This document shows, piece by piece, positions 10,733 to 21,148 of a stretch of DNA of 64,000 nucleotides. The position numbers and the translations under genes were made by a program. This DNA comes from Akebia trifoliata (Eukaryota; Streptophyta; Magnoliopsida; Ranunculales; Lardizabalaceae): NCBI GenBank assembly GCA_017979445.1, contig CM030706.1, forward strand, positions 19,392,967-19,456,966, given 5' to 3'. A model generated the notes under the pieces. That model was not told where the DNA came from. It saw only the letters and a program-made list of their open reading frames with translations, and ran no database searches. Each line of letters begins with the position of its first letter. Positions within the stretch are counted from its first letter, which is position 1.

Positions 10733-12039
10733 TTACCCTGGTCCCTTAATCGCCTCAGGGTTTGGCTGCCTTTTAGTGAGATATTCTCCCCTGAGTAGTG
10801 CTGGGAGTAGTTCGGATAGAGTCATAGGCAGACGAGTGAAGACTCGAGGGATTCTGTTAGGTCTACGCTGCTCGGTTTGATGGTTTTGGGCGAACTGTGG
10901 GTTCTGACCGAATACCGGATTTTGACCAAACTGAAATACTGGTGGAGCCGGTGCAGCTTGAGGTGGGTTCACTTTGAAAGGGACCTGAGGTATTGGCGGT
11001 CTCAGGTTGTACATTGTTAACTTGTGCCTCTTCTTTTTTCTTGTTCAAGACTACCGGTTTTCGTTGAGTAGACCCCCCTGCTGGTGCCCCTAGACTGGAC
11101 AAGTCGTAGATCAGACCTGACCGAATACCGTCTTCAACTCGATCCGCCACTTGGACCAATGACGAGAAGCTTGCAGTTGTATGACCCACTAGATGCGTGT
11201 AGAATGAATGGCCCAAGTGAGATGAATATGGTATTCATCTCTTGTTCAGTCATAGGTGGTTTTACTTTGGAAGCTGATTCCCGCCACCTTTGCGCATACT
11301 CTTTCACGCTTTCTTTCGGCTTCCGTGTCATCTTTGCCATGTCATTCCTGTCCAATCCCATATCTGTATTGAATTTGTACTCTTCTGAGAAAATCGTAGC
11401 CAGATCCTGCCAGCTCTTGATTCGAGAGTGATCCAATTGTGAAAACCATGAAAGAGCTGCCCCTGTCAGACTCCTTTGAAAGAGTTGAACCAACAACCTA
11501 TCGTCATCCCCAAATTGGCACATGGATCCACAATAAAGCTTCAAGTGTGATAGAGGGCATCCAATGCCGTTATACTTCTCGAAATCAGGACACTTGAACT
11601 TTGGTGGTAATGGTGCATTGGGGTATAGGCAGAGGTCTCTGAACCTCATTCCACTTACGGAGTCCTTACCCTTCATCTTTCTAATTTCCTCCTCGACTGC
11701 CTCAAGCTTGTTGGCAAGTTTCTCTTCTGTGGTACTCCTTACTTCAGCTGCCCTAAATTCACATTCTTCCTCTTGAATGACCTCATGTCGTGGTTGATTG
11801 CAGTGAATGTGAATTGGTGGTCCTTGATTGGTAGGGACGGTGGGTGGTAAGGTATTCGGTGCTTGCGGAAGTTGTTGTTGCAGTTGTTCGGGGTATAAGC
11901 CTGATTGAACCGGCTTTGCCTTCTGTCACTTATCTGTTGAGGGTGGTTCTGAAGTAATGTACTCAGATTGGTTGGTGGAGCGTAGAAAATATGGAGGATT
12001 GTCAGGTGGCAAGTACTTCTTTCTAGGTCGTTTGGCCAC
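10733..12039 (-). pseudogene. Gag (capsid region) of element 1
   Basis: Forms the virus-like particle. The frame opens after a candidate splice acceptor at 12040-12041 with basic VAKRPRKKYLPP, then a Q-rich stretch and a coiled segment (EEKLANKLEAVEEEIRKM). The retrotransposon-gag core follows at 11134-11676 (CPDFEKYNGIGCP, SWFSQLDHSRIKSWQDLA, WRESASKVKPPMTEQE). Breaks: an in-frame TGA near 11930, and frame changes near 11200 and 11000. The part at 10733-11014 reads TLSELLPALLRGEYLTKR, the segment that precedes the zinc knuckle. No in-frame ATG is seen close to the start, which is why a spliced leader is suspected. Confidence 0.85.
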
Positions 12040-12060
12040 CTGTGGATAAGAGGTTAGGCA
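12040..12060 (-). promoter_or_regulatory. Candidate 3' splice site before gag
   Basis: The minus strand reads TGCCTAACCTCTTATCCACAG then GTGGCC: a CTAAC branch-like motif, a pyrimidine-rich tract and a CAG. The gag frame starts directly after it without an ATG. If used, an intron would remove the hairpin-array leader from a gag-translating mRNA. Inferred from motif only. No donor was fixed. Confidence 0.35.
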
Positions 12061-12169
12061 TTAATATATAATTTACATAATGAAGATGCATGATGATTTA
12101 TTAGGTCAGATCGATTTAATTGGTAAAGTTGCATTAAGAAAATCCTGAATTTGGTTGAGGTTTTGATTT

Positions 12170-12780
12170 TTTGTCAGCACAGAGGTTGGGTTCATCGGCA
12201 CAGAGCCAGATATTGATTCACAGGAACTGGGGTTTGTCAGCACGGAGCTGAAGGTTTATTGGCGGGGAGCCGGAAGGTTATCGGCACGGAGCCAAAGGTT
12301 TGTCAGCGCGGAGCTGGAGGTTGTCAGCACGGAGCTGAAGGTTCATCAGCACGGAGCCGGAGGTTTGTCAGCACGGAGCTGGAGGTTTATCGGTACGGAA
12401 CCGAAGGTTCATCAGCACGGAGCCGGAGGTTTGTCAGCACGGAGCGAAGGTTCATCAGCACGGAGCCGAAGGTTCATCAGCACGGAGCCGGAGGTTTGTC
12501 AGCACGGAGCTGGAGGTGGTTCATCGACACGGAGCGGAGGAGGTTCATCAGCACGGAGCTGGAGGTTCATCAGCACGGAGCTGGAGGTTTATCAGCACGG
12601 AGCCGGAGGTTTGTCAGCACGGAGCCGAAGGTTCATCAGCACGGAGAACCGAAGGTTCATCGGCATCGAGCGGAGGTTTGTCAGCACGGAGCTGGAGGTT
12701 TGTCAGCATGGAGCTGGAGGTTTATCGGCACGGAGCCGAAGGTTCATCAGCACGGAGCGGAGGTTTGTTAACACCGAGCT
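12170..12780 (-). repeat. 22-bp hairpin-unit array (element 1 leader)
   Basis: About 28 units of roughly 22 bp. The plus strand reads TCAGCACGGAGCTGGAGGTT with variants CGGCACGGAGCCG and CAGCACGGAGCCG. Each core is an inverted repeat (CAGC-ACGGA-GCTG or CGGC-ACGGA-GCCG). Mixed forms keep pairing as G-U on the minus (element-sense) RNA. Open frames across it on the plus strand are artefacts of a unit with no stop codon. Confidence 0.9.
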
Positions 12781-12859
12781 AAAAATGTATTTTGTAAAGG
12801 AGGTAGATTAACTGATAGCTCTGATTTGGGTGGGTATGAGTTGTGGTCCTGACTTGAAA

Positions 12860-13790
12860 TATACGTGGGCCATGGGATAGAGCCCACTCAGGTGGATCTT
12901 AAAGTGGTTATGGGTCATGGACCCCTTCGGTAAAGATACGGGTCATAGACCCAGTTAGAAGTAGATAAGGGTTGTGGACCCATTTTGAGGTGGGTATGGG
13001 TCATGGACCCAATTGGATACGGATATGGGTTGTGCTTCATTAGATATGGACATGGGTCGTGGACCCAATTAGAAGGATATGGGTCGTGGACCCAGTTGGA
13101 TATGGATGTGGGTCGTGGACCCAATTGGAATGATATGGATCGTGGACCCAATTGGATATGGATATGGGTTGTGGACCCAATTGGAAAGTATGGTCGTGAC
13201 AGTTGGATATGGATGATATGGGTCGTGGACCCAATTGGATATGAATATGGGTCGTGGACCCAATTGGAATGATATGGGTCGTGGACCCAATTTGATATGG
13301 ATGGGGTCGTGGACCCAATTGGATATGGATATGGGTCGTGGACCCAATTGGAAGTGGATATGGGTCATGGACCCATTTGGAAGTGGATACGGGTCGTGGA
13401 CCCAATTGGAAGTGGATATGGGTCGTGGACCCAACTGGAAGTGGATATGGGTTGTGGACCCATTTGGATATGATATGGGTCGTGGACCCATCTAGAAGTG
13501 GATATGGGTCATAGACCCAATTGGAAGTGGATATGGGTTGTGGGCCCATTTGGATATGGTATGGGTCGTGGACCCAATTGGAAGTGGATATGGGTCATGG
13601 ACCCATTTGGATATGGTATGGGTCGTGGACCCATCTAGAAGTGGATATGGGTTGTGGACCCATTTGGAAGTGGGTATGGGTCGTGGACCCAATTGAAAGT
13701 GGATATGGGTTGTGGACCCATTTTGGTGTGGATACGGGTCGCGGACCCAATTCGGAGTGGTTATGGGTAAGGTTGATAGTGTGTCACATT
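12860..13790 (-). repeat. 29-bp hairpin-unit array (element 1 leader)
   Basis: About 30 units near 29 bp, with core GGGTC-GTG-GACCC (13 nt, inverted repeat) and a spacer of about 16 nt such as AATTGGAAGTGGATAT. The core is far more constant than the spacer, and several spacers have lengths differing by one or two bases. The same core array occurs in element 2 at 55535-55740. Confidence 0.92.
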
Positions 13791-13980
13791 GGGTCCGGAT
13801 CAACTTTGATAGGTAGAGTGGAGGCGAGCTCCATTTGGGTCAAACACAAAGTGGCGAGGGGTAGACCCTAAGTTTAACGAAGAAATGGTTTATTTAATCA
13901 TTTTCAAGCCCTAAAACTTAAAAGAAAAATAAAGTCCAAGAGAAAAGTTGTCAAGACTGATGTAAGGAACAAAATGAGCA

Positions 13981-14822
13981 AAAAAAAAATTTTTTTTTTT
14001 TTTTTTTTTTTGGGGGGTCCGTTTTTAATGAACGGACCGAAGAGCTTTTGTACTGGTCCGCTCTTTAAAAACGGACCAGAACCTTAATTTTTGCAAAAAA
14101 AAAATTTTTTTTTTTTTTTTTTAATTTTTTTTGAGATTTTGAGGCACATAGCCTCTGTTTTTTGGCTTGGGGTACAAATTTTTTTTTTTTTTTTTTATGA
14201 TGCAAAGCATAAAAATATATAGAGATTTCCCCCTTTACCTAGGGGGACATGTAAGAAAATAAAGGAAAAAAAAACCTAAAATCTATACAACTTTGCCCCT
14301 TTGGACATTACAACCTTGCCTTCAAGGGCTAAAAAAGAACATTACAAGATACCCAAGGGTTGATACATCTTGACATTTGTGTCCTATGCCTCTAATCGTA
14401 TTTTGATGCATGCGGCTATAGGTGGTTTGAGGTTACTCAATCTTCAAACCTCCATGCACATTGAAATGTACACTTCTTAGGTTGGTGATTGAGGTGGATG
14501 TTCTCCTCCCCGCCTCCCCAAATGAACGATCTAGGGGGCTTGAGAGTACCGGCATCCGGGGTTAGATTTTTAAAATAGGAGAAGGTGGTTTGTGCAATGA
14601 GATATGAATCGAATGTGCACAAGTGCATTACAAATGTGTATCAACCCTTACAACCTTGAACAAGTACAAAAAAAAAAATATTACATGCATTCCCACAAAG
14701 AAGAGAACATCATAAGTACAACAAAGTGAATCAACCAACAAATATGTTAGTAACAAAAATGAAACTAAAAAATAAAGTTGAATATTTTTTTTTTTTTTGA
14801 AAGAAAAGAAAATGGCCAAGTC
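13981..14822 (-). other. Leader between PBS and hairpin arrays, element 1
   Basis: Non-coding. Contains long poly-T/A tracts (about 13983-14011, 14094-14132, 14178-14197, 14780-14797), the two 38-bp-type hairpins at 14019-14074 and no supported reading frame. Confidence 0.7.
14019..14074 (-). repeat. Two 17-nt hairpins at 39-bp spacing (38-bp array relic)
   Basis: CCGTTTTTAATGAACGG (14019-14035) and CCGCTCTTTAAAAACGG (14058-14074), each flanked by GGTCC/GGACC extensions. Same 17-nt hairpin length and nearly the same spacing as the arrays at 55068-55236 and 59915-60121, and the same place in the leader as the former. Confidence 0.75.
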
Positions 14823-14844
14823 AAATTGGTTTGGACCCACAAGT

Positions 14845-14862
14845 TCCCCAGTGGAGTCGCCA
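14845..14862 (-). other. Primer-binding site of element 1
   Basis: The minus strand reads TGGCGACTCCACTGGGGA, three bases from the 5' LTR end. Complementary to a tRNA 3' end with CCA. This sequence type is attributed to tRNA-Arg in Tat/Ogre elements. Confidence 0.88.
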
Positions 14863-14865
14863 AGT

Positions 14866-16979
14866 TGTAGACATGAAATGTTCACAATGAACCTCAATAC
14901 TACATTGTTTGGAGTCGCCACCATTCTTTTTTGGAAATGGGTGTGAATGGGCACCCGAATTGATTTTTTGAAAACCATTTTTTCCATGGCATTGTAGTGA
15001 CTCTCATTGTTGGAAAGGGCAAGGTCTACCTAAGATCTAGGTAAGGAGGTCCGATTAGAGGATGGGGAAGGTGTTAGGCACCCCATCCTCTCCACCAAAG
15101 GTGGTTACCTTGCTTGGCCATTTTATTTTGTAAAAAATTCAAGAAAACAAATATTAAAAATGAGAATGTAGAAAGTATGGTAAGAGATGGTATGTATTAG
15201 TGGAATATTTATAAAAGGTGTGATTTTATGACTTAAGCATGACATTAGGGGCATTCTATGGAAAAGAATGACCATGTAGCCACATTAAATTTATGAATAT
15301 GAATGTAGGTTTGAACTTTTAGAGAGACTCCATGATGGAGTTCCCTTAAGGCCACAACCATGATGCATGTATGCATGGCTAGAAACTTAGTGTTTCACCC
15401 CATCAAGAGGGTGACACATTTCTTCATCATTGCCATGCATAGGTGAGTGTGTGCATTGTGTACAATATGATGCATGAGATTGAGGTGAAAAGGGCTTCAA
15501 CCCCCATCCTTTCGATCGAACCTTAGTCCAATCTACCGGGGATGGGAGAGGGTATACATTACATCCTAAGGCTTTCTAAAAATAAAATAAAGAGAGGGTT
15601 AGAAGAAGAGAATGCAAACTTTGAAATAAGTAAACTACATCTTAAACCCTACCTTGTCCCTTGATGGTGAACTTGGACCTTGAAGAGTAGGCTTGAGAGA
15701 TGAATGAGATGGTTAAGGGTTGAGTTGAAGTTTAGAAGATGAGAGAATGAGTAGGAATTTTTGTAGAGTTTTAGGTTAAGAGATGGGGGCTTGAAAGCAT
15801 GAGTTGTTCATAGGAAATGAGGGTATTTATAGAGTTTTTGGAGAACTTTTGGGGATAAAGTGGTCCAACCCTAAAAATAAAGAACATGGACATGAGATTT
15901 AGGTTATTTCTTTTTGGATTTTCCATTTGTATGAGGGTAAAGATGACATTTGTGAAGAAACCTAAAAGCATGCTTTGATCCTTGGTTTTTTGGTAAATAG
16001 AGGTGAGAGAACAAAAGTACTTTTGGGAGGATGAATGGGGGAGTGACATGTGTAAAGGTGGAGTGGTAGGTAAAAAGTAGATCTTGGTTTTTTGTAAATA
16101 ACTCATAAAGCAAGGGTGGAAGTGTAGTTTTGAAATGGACCAATGGGAAAACAAAAGCACATTTGGGAGGGTGAATAGGAGGATGACATGTGTAAAGGTG
16201 AAGTGGTAGGTGAAAAGTAGACTTTGGTTCATTTGTAAATAACTCATAAAGCAAGGGTAGAAGTATATTTTTGAAATGGACCAATGGGAGAACTCCATGT
16301 ATGTACTTGAAGATTCCCACCTTTTGAGGGTATAATGGGAAGTCCTCTCACCTTTATGGATTATTACCAAAGACCAAATAACCTTTTTGGTTTGACTAAA
16401 CTTTTTGAGAAGGGCATTCTTGAGTTTTCACGGGAAAGTTGACCCTCCAATTAGATGATGCATTGGGCATTGGGGGCTTATGAGGTATCAACATGTGTCA
16501 TCTTATGAAGGGGTGAGAGGATGGACTTGGAGTGGGTTTGGTATGGGTTAGAGAATGGATTTTGTCTTGGGCTTAGGTTGGGCTAGAAAATGGATTTAGG
16601 TTATGGGTTTAGAATGGCATTGGTTTTGGGCTTAGGTTGGGCTAGGTAATGGGTTTGAGTAATTGGGTTTAAGACTAAGAGAATGGGCTTGAATTTAGGT
16701 TAAAAAATGGACTTTGTTTTGGCTTAGATTTGGTTGGGGAGTGGACTATGGTAAGGGTATGGGTAATGGATCGATTAATGAAAAATGAACACGAATTGGG
16801 AGTGGGTTAGGGACAAGGTTGAGCATGCAAATTATATGACATGATGCATGTATGCATGTATGCATGAAAATGATGCCAAGTAGCAATGTGGGTCCGTCGA
16901 AAATCTTGAGTTCTAAATCGGAATCAATTCGAGGAAATTTTGATCTTCCTATGGGTTCGTGCAAATTGGGGTGTCTACA
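14866..16979 (-). repeat. 5' LTR of element 1
   Basis: TGTAGACA...TGTCTACA. Partner of 250-2361. Contains the element promoter: a minus-strand TATA box at 15824-15831 (plus strand TATTTATA), with the U3 upstream at higher coordinates. U3 in the element sense is poor in G and rich in C/A (for example 16440-16740 read in reverse). Reading frames within it are repeats and not genes. Confidence 0.95.
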
Positions 16980-16984
16980 AGGTG
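16980..16984. repeat. Target-site duplication AGGTG (right)
   Basis: Exact copy of 245-249, directly after TGTCTACA. Confidence 0.93.
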
Positions 16985-18519
16985 TTAGGCACCAACCCCG
17001 CCCGGCCAATGCCGGTCTCTACTTATCCCAAATACATCTACATTGCTAATGATAAACCTAGATTAAAAAATAAATAAAAAAATTTACCTTTGATCTGCAA
17101 AAGTGTTATTCCTTCAGATCTGGTGAGAATGGCTCCTTGTACCGTATTCCTTACTTCGTTCTATCTCCGGATCTGATTCTTGATCTCCGAGGTAAGGTAT
17201 CTCCTTCTTGGATCTGGGTACTTCGAATTTGTTGTGGATTTTTGGGATTTTTGAGAGGTTTTTGGGTTTTTTTGGGCTAAAATCGGAGTAGGGGTGTTAG
17301 GAAGGAGTTGGGACTCCAAAATTAGGGTTTTGGGGACGCTATGGAGGCTTCTTTACCTACTTTTTCTAGGGTTTTTACTTTGATACGAAAATAGGGTGTG
17401 GAGGCTCCTATTTATAAAGTTTTAGAAGCATTAGGGTTGATTAGGGTTTCTTTTAGGGTTTCAATTAGGGTTTTGACTTAGTCTTTAGGGTTTTAGGGTT
17501 TTGACTTTAGTCTTATGAGATTGACTTGATTAGTTTAGATTAGATTTTGATTTAGATTTTAGGTTTTGACCTAGTCTTATGAGATTGACTCGATTAGTTT
17601 AGATTAGGGTTTTGATTTAGGGTTTTGACTTTAGTCTTATGAGATTGACTTTAATACTTGACTCTAGTCTTACTTATTGACTTGAATTTTGACTTAGTCT
17701 TGCTTAATGACTTTAATACCTTGACTTCAGTCTTGCTGGATTTACTTTAATTTTTTGGAATCCCCCTCTAAAATATCTTAATTCTTTGGACCCCCAAATG
17801 GAGGGGTCCTTAAAGAAATATCCCACGAACCCTCAACAATTTTACCCGAAAGTCCGATTGATCGATTTTTTAGGTTCAAAATTTTAAATTAATTTCATTA
17901 ATGTTTTACTTTAATTATTTAATGTTTTATTTATTAATTTCGAATTTTTTAATTATGAAAATTGTGAAATTACCATTTTACCCTCGGAGATGATTTTTAC
18001 GTTTTAAGTCATTTTTCAATGTTCCAGGATGTTTTGGAATCATTTTTTCGTAAGGCATTTAATGGGAATGTTGGTTTTTATTATTTATGAAGTTTTTTGT
18101 ATGAAATGATCGTGAACTTTATGAGGGGTATTTTCGTAATTTTGTCAAATTTTGTGAAAATTGGCGAAGTGGTTTACTTGGTTTCGATTTGTGTTTTAAT
18201 GTGTTTGAGTGGGTTTTTTCTAAGCGTAATGCAGGCTCTAGGGTTGTTTTGATGTTAGGGGTAATTTGATAATTTTAGTGATTTTTATCGTGATGAAGTT
18301 CTTTTTGGTTTGCAGATGACGATTTCTATGTTTCTGGGGTCGTATTTTCCTAGCGTAGCGTGGTTTCTAAGTTTTGTCAGTTCGAGATACCTCATCCGGA
18401 TTTCTGAAACATATCTAGTAACAAAATAAAGCATTGGAATAGACATCCATCATTGGGAACCTTTGCGATCGGGTAGACGACTTGATTAATCAGGCGGATG
18501 CAAAAATGGGGTGTCTACA
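16985..18519 (-). mobile_element. Solo LTR A, 5' part
   Basis: On the minus strand it starts TGTAGACACCCC at 18519 and resembles solo LTR C (33989-35681) along its length. Minus-strand TATA box at 17409-17416 (plus strand TATTTATA). The U3 just upstream is packed with TTGAC/GTCAA cores. With 81-249 this makes a solo LTR of about 1.7 kb flanked by GTTGG. No internal region of this family remains here. Confidence 0.9.
17470..17745 (-). promoter_or_regulatory. TTGAC (W-box core) cluster in solo LTR A
   Basis: About eleven plus-strand TTGAC cores, many as TTGACT with an AGTCTTA partner, lie 60-330 bp upstream of the LTR TATA box. TTGAC is the core of the W-box bound by WRKY factors. The arrangement suggests repeat expansion and possibly stress-responsive transcription. 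Confidence 0.5.
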
Positions 18520-18524
18520 GTTGG
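18520..18524. repeat. Target-site duplication GTTGG (right)
   Basis: Partner of 76-80, directly after GTGTCTACA. Confidence 0.9.
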
Positions 18525-21148
18525 TTCACTAGGGAACCGACCCTTGCACATAAAAAGGAAAGAAGAAGGGAAACATAAATGATCTAAGTGTACAAAGTCA
18601 AACGAAGAGGAAGACAATGCAAGATTGGCAAAACTAAATGTTCATTGATATAAAAAAATACTTAAGGAAAAATGAAAAGTTACATAAAAGCCTAGACCTC
18701 AATTGGGTTAACAAGCACATCATCCCCTTATGAAGGAATTACATTAGCATGGTTAGAATGTTGGAAGATAGAAGCATCGCCAAAAAGGGTCATAAGAAGG
18801 GAAACATTAGAGCTGATTGGGGCATCCTCCAGAGAGAGGACCTAGGAAGAAGCCTTCTTAAGCTCAAAGATAGTGGCCTCAAACTAAGCAGTGAGGCTGT
18901 CTCTTCTTCCAAAGCCTCTTCCCACTCTTTCACATTGTCATCCAACTATTGTTGAAGGTCAGCCTTTTGATTTTGAAGAGTTTTATTCTTCTATTCATTT
19001 TTCTCTTCGAGCTCCTTATTCAGTTGTTTTACTTGGCTTTCAAAGGCCATGGAACTCTAGGTCAGTTAGTCTTGCAGGTTCATGAGATTCTCCTATAGGT
19101 CTTACACCTGACCCATAAGGTCAAAGATCTCCTTATTTTTGTCGTCTAGAGAGGAACACGAGGAGCGAGAACTTCGAATCTCTTTCAATTGTTCCCAAGC
19201 CATGGAAAAGATGCCATGCTCCACCTACAAAGGAATAATAGACGAATAAGAAAAATAAGCTTAGAAAGAAAGTGGAATAGAAGAAAAGGGAAAGGCAAAA
19301 GCATACTTTCCGTAGAATTTCGTCAAGAAAAGACATCGGTCCTTCTCAAGGCGATAAACCACTACCTTATTATCGAATGAAAGAAAGCTCCCCTCCATAA
19401 AGCCCCATGCCACCTTGGGGTCGGTAAGTACCGACGCCCCTACAGGAATCCTCACAGTGAGAACCTTCTCCTTCGGTGGGGGGCCTTGAGTAGAGGCGCC
19501 CTTGACCCCATGAGCTATGCTAAAGGGGATCATGATTACGTCCTAATTCCTAAAGGTAGCCTGTTTTTTCTGCCTTTTGTTTCGTTTCTATTCAGAGCCT
19601 ACTTCGGTGACTTGGTCGGTCAAGTCACCACTCCCGGTCTGAGAGGTTTTCTAAGGGAGGCAATGGGAAAAAAAGGATCGGAAGGAAGAAGAACATTGAA
19701 GGGAGTGGGGGTAGGCTTGGTAGTTAGATTTCAAGCAGATGGCTTGCAAGTAATGAGTTGGGACGACATCTTTTCTTTTAACTCGATATCGAACGACGAC
19801 CTAAGGCCAAAGGAGGAGGTGGTGGTAGAAGAGAGAATATTGGTTTGTGTAATTCATTGAGGGTCCCTCTTCGGGTTGGCAAGAGGTTGTGATTAGATGT
19901 GCAGGAGAAAGGGAGAAGTAAGCTTTCTTCTAAAGTCATGGTCCCCAAGAATGGATTCAAGGACAAGAGCTGGAGGAGGGCTCTTGTCCTTAACACCTAC
20001 AAGAGAGAATAAGGTAGTTAACTCAAATGAAATAAACAGAGACAAAAGGATCAGAATAAGAAAAAAGGAAGGGGTCCTCCCATCCAGTTAAAATAGTAGT
20101 TTTTCATAACGGGAGTAGATTGCCCCTCAACATATTTCCAAGATCTCGTGAGCCTGATAGGGTAGAGAAACAACTCCTTATCAATCTCAGGGAGCTGGAG
20201 CAACGTCTCCTGACCCAGCCTCTTCAGCAAATATAAAAATCTAGGCCTTTTAGGGAAACTGGAGAGCTTGTATTGTGCTCAAATATCCACCAACCTGAGT
20301 TTTTTGTCTTCAAGGAGTCAGGAGTTCATCAACTCTACCATGAAGATTATACGAAAAAAGTTTTCCGTCATTTTCCCAGAGGCTTTATGGTAAAAGTTGA
20401 GAACTTCTCGACTTAGCGGGGTGAGAGGTATCCTGAGGCCAACACAAAACTAGCCCTAAAGAACTATAGTGGTGTCATTTTCCTATGTCCGCTCAGGATC
20501 AAGTGCATCACACCATTCGGTAGCCACGAACCCTAGGATCTTACATGGCTCGAAAGTCTTCTATTGAGGGCCTCGCAGGGGCATATGACTTTTTGCCCAT
20601 GAGTTATAAGGTTTTGAAATGACCAAAACATAGGGGAAAGGGGCCAAACAAAAGGGAAACATGAGTGTAATGGAAAAAACCAAAGGGAAGGGGACCCGCT
20701 AAACAAAAAAGGAAAGAAAGATAAGGTACCTAAAGTAAAGAAGGACGATGAAGGAATTAGGAAAAGCTTTGGCAGGAAAAAAGTAAACGGAGAAGGTAGA
20801 GAATCTGATAAAGAAATATGGTAGATATTTGACGTAAAAATGAGAAGAAAAAAAAAAGAGATGATGGCTTTTATAAGGAGAATTTCCTTAAAATACATAT
20901 TCGATCAAATAGATAGGATTGCATAGGGGAGAGAGCTCATAATGAGCTGTATTTGTCGTCATTGCACCCCAAAAACGAAGAGATTGAGTGCCACACACCC
21001 TGTGCTCAAGCAATAAGGAAATGCCTCATGGAAAGATGTGATATTTCAATGGCATGCATACTGGCATTAAGTGTACCTTCATAATGAGGCGACGGCTCAA
21101 GTCTACAGACCGGTTAGGGAAAGACACATGGAACGACTATTTAATACA
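18525..21148 (-). pseudogene. Decayed gypsy-type ORF (putative Transposase_28 family)
   Basis: Minus-strand fragments in shifting frames resemble the plant 'putative gypsy type transposon' protein. A PLSREVLNFYHKASGKMTE-like segment lies near 20400, RPRFLYLLKRLGQETLLQLP near 20200 and NYYFNWMGGPLP near 20080. A lysine/glutamate-rich coiled-coil tail (SQVKQLNKELEEKNE, VKEWEEALEE) lies at 18890-19080. Many stops and frameshifts are present. No protease or RT is recognisable in this stretch. It is the old host sequence into which solo LTR A landed. Confidence 0.5.

Larger units (their letters stand above)
250..16979 (-). mobile_element. Complete Tat-lineage Ty3/gypsy retrotransposon (element 1)
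   Basis: A 16.7-kb LTR retrotransposon with two LTRs of about 2.1 kb, a 5-bp duplication, a primer-binding site, a polypurine tract and pol order protease, RT, RNase H, second RNase H, integrase, all read on the minus strand. The second, archaeal-type RNase H between RT-RNase H and integrase, together with LTR ends TGTAGACACCCC, is diagnostic of the Tat (Ogre/Retand-like) lineage of plant gypsy elements. The LTRs are nearly identical over long stretches and differ mainly by small indels, so insertion is fairly recent. Several frameshifts make it non-autonomous. It is inserted inside solo LTR A. Confidence 0.95.

Noticed and set aside
12259..12811. Three overlapping plus-strand open frames (88-170 codons) rich in HGAGGLSARS-like repeats
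   Set aside because: They are the three frames of a 22-bp tandem repeat that lacks stop codons. The region is the antisense of an element leader and no start context or domain is present.
12170..13790. CRISPR-like array
   Set aside because: Plant nuclear retroelement leader. Repeats are tandem minisatellite units, with no cas genes and no unique spacers of constant length as in CRISPR.
12915..13871. Open frames on both strands with repeated GSWTQLE or GPRPIS units
   Set aside because: Translations of the 29-bp hairpin array, stop-free on both strands by composition. Not genes.
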